NCBI RefSeq assembly: GCF_900177665.1
Contig: NZ_FXAW01000001.1
Coordinates: 558,001 to 622,000, forward strand
Origin: Marivirga sericea
GTDB taxonomy: Bacteria; Bacteroidota; Bacteroidia; Cytophagales; Cyclobacteriaceae
Reading direction: 5' to 3'
Length of the DNA stretch: 64,000 nucleotides
Shown here: positions 63,791 to 64,000 of the stretch, one piece after another
Layout: the number at the start of each line of letters is the position of its first letter
Numbering within the stretch: the stretch's first letter is position 1
Program-made: the position numbers and the translations under genes
The notes under the pieces: model-generated
Told to the model about the DNA's origin: nothing
Database searches by the model: none
Seen by the model: only the letters and a program-made list of their open reading frames with translations

Positions 63791-64000
63791 AATTCCGTAA
63801 AAATTTATACTATTATCTACTTTAAATTAGGATATAATTCCTTTAAAACAAAGTGCCGTTTAATTTATAAATGAAATGGAAATGTGGTTTTGGGATAGTT
63901 TCATCACATAAAGGAGATTGTATGTTTGAAATCCGTTGGTAATCAAAAAGTACCAATAAAATAATAGATGAAGTAATGCTTATTTAATTATATAAAAAGT
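63791..64000. other. AT-rich intergenic end of window
   Basis: 210 bp upstream of the sensor gene. It is AT-rich and I see no complete ORF or RNA gene; it probably holds the sensor's promoter and the start of a region beyond the window. Confidence 0.5.

Noticed and set aside
1-64000. CRISPR array, prophage, insertion sequence or integrated element
   Set aside because: I saw no regularly spaced repeats, transposase, integrase, phage structural genes or target-site duplications; the single tRNA has no integrase beside it.

Overview
The window is AT-rich bacterial chromosome from a member of the Bacteroidota, most likely a marine gliding Cytophagales bacterium (a Marivirga-like genome is my best guess, not proven). 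Supporting signs are a PorP/SprF protein beside a 2,312-residue PKD/Ig-like surface protein with a gliding/type IX secretion (T9SS) type-B C-terminal domain, a DUF5686 protein and a TonB-type receptor with CarboxypepD_reg domains, an ExbB-ExbD-ExbD operon, many lipoproteins, an Rhs fragment of the Bacteroidota type, no Shine-Dalgarno sequences, and promoter elements of the form TAnnTTTG.

Layout. 1-4.7 kb: the end of a SanA/YdcF-like gene, a DUF5686 outer-membrane protein, and a three-gene peroxide operon (DoxX-like, glutathione peroxidase, OhrR) behind a 22-bp palindrome. 4.7-8.1 kb: a lipoprotein alpha-amylase resembling thermococcal enzymes, then an orphan 5'-truncated Rhs tip with a small membrane partner and a GC-rich hairpin. 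8.1-24.5 kb: mostly single genes, namely a PD40/OmpA protein, a TrpF-like pseudoenzyme, a large unknown lipoprotein, a DUF5117-type metalloprotease, a histidine kinase, rsmE, a NupC-type transporter, an alpha/beta hydrolase, a quinone-oxidoreductase-like enzyme, an M23 protein and pckA. 24.7-27.8 kb: a peptide transporter and a SiaB/SiaC signalling module with a coiled-coil membrane protein. 27.8-35.8 kb: the porP/sprF gene and giant T9SS adhesin pair. 36-46.6 kb: a small lipoprotein, an SbtA-type transporter with an unknown small partner, an HrpB-like helicase, a TonB-dependent-type receptor, a MATE exporter and several small membrane proteins.

46.7-50.6 kb holds a coiled-coil membrane protein and an operon of a flippase-like protein, a GT2 glycosyltransferase, two small proteins and a truncated ynfA. 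The ynfA end collides with a truncated outer-membrane protein gene, which looks like a deletion scar. 50.7-58.1 kb holds a second metalloprotease (a lipoprotein) and a tightly overlapping five-gene operon: SpoIIE-type phosphatase, polysaccharide deacetylase, GT2, TatD nuclease and asparaginase. 58.3-64 kb has tRNA-Ser(GGA), the ExbB/3-TM/ExbD/ExbD energiser operon, a UMF1-type MFS transporter and a CHASE3-like/HAMP/GAF sensor with no output domain.

Five genes have a TAnnTTTG element only 3-5 nt before the start codon, which suggests leaderless transcripts; in three of them this also settles or supports the start choice. I saw no CRISPR array, prophage, insertion sequence or rRNA. The least explained parts are the Rhs tip and its partner, the SiaBC-associated membrane protein, the TrpF pseudoenzyme, the SbtA partner and the ynfA scar.
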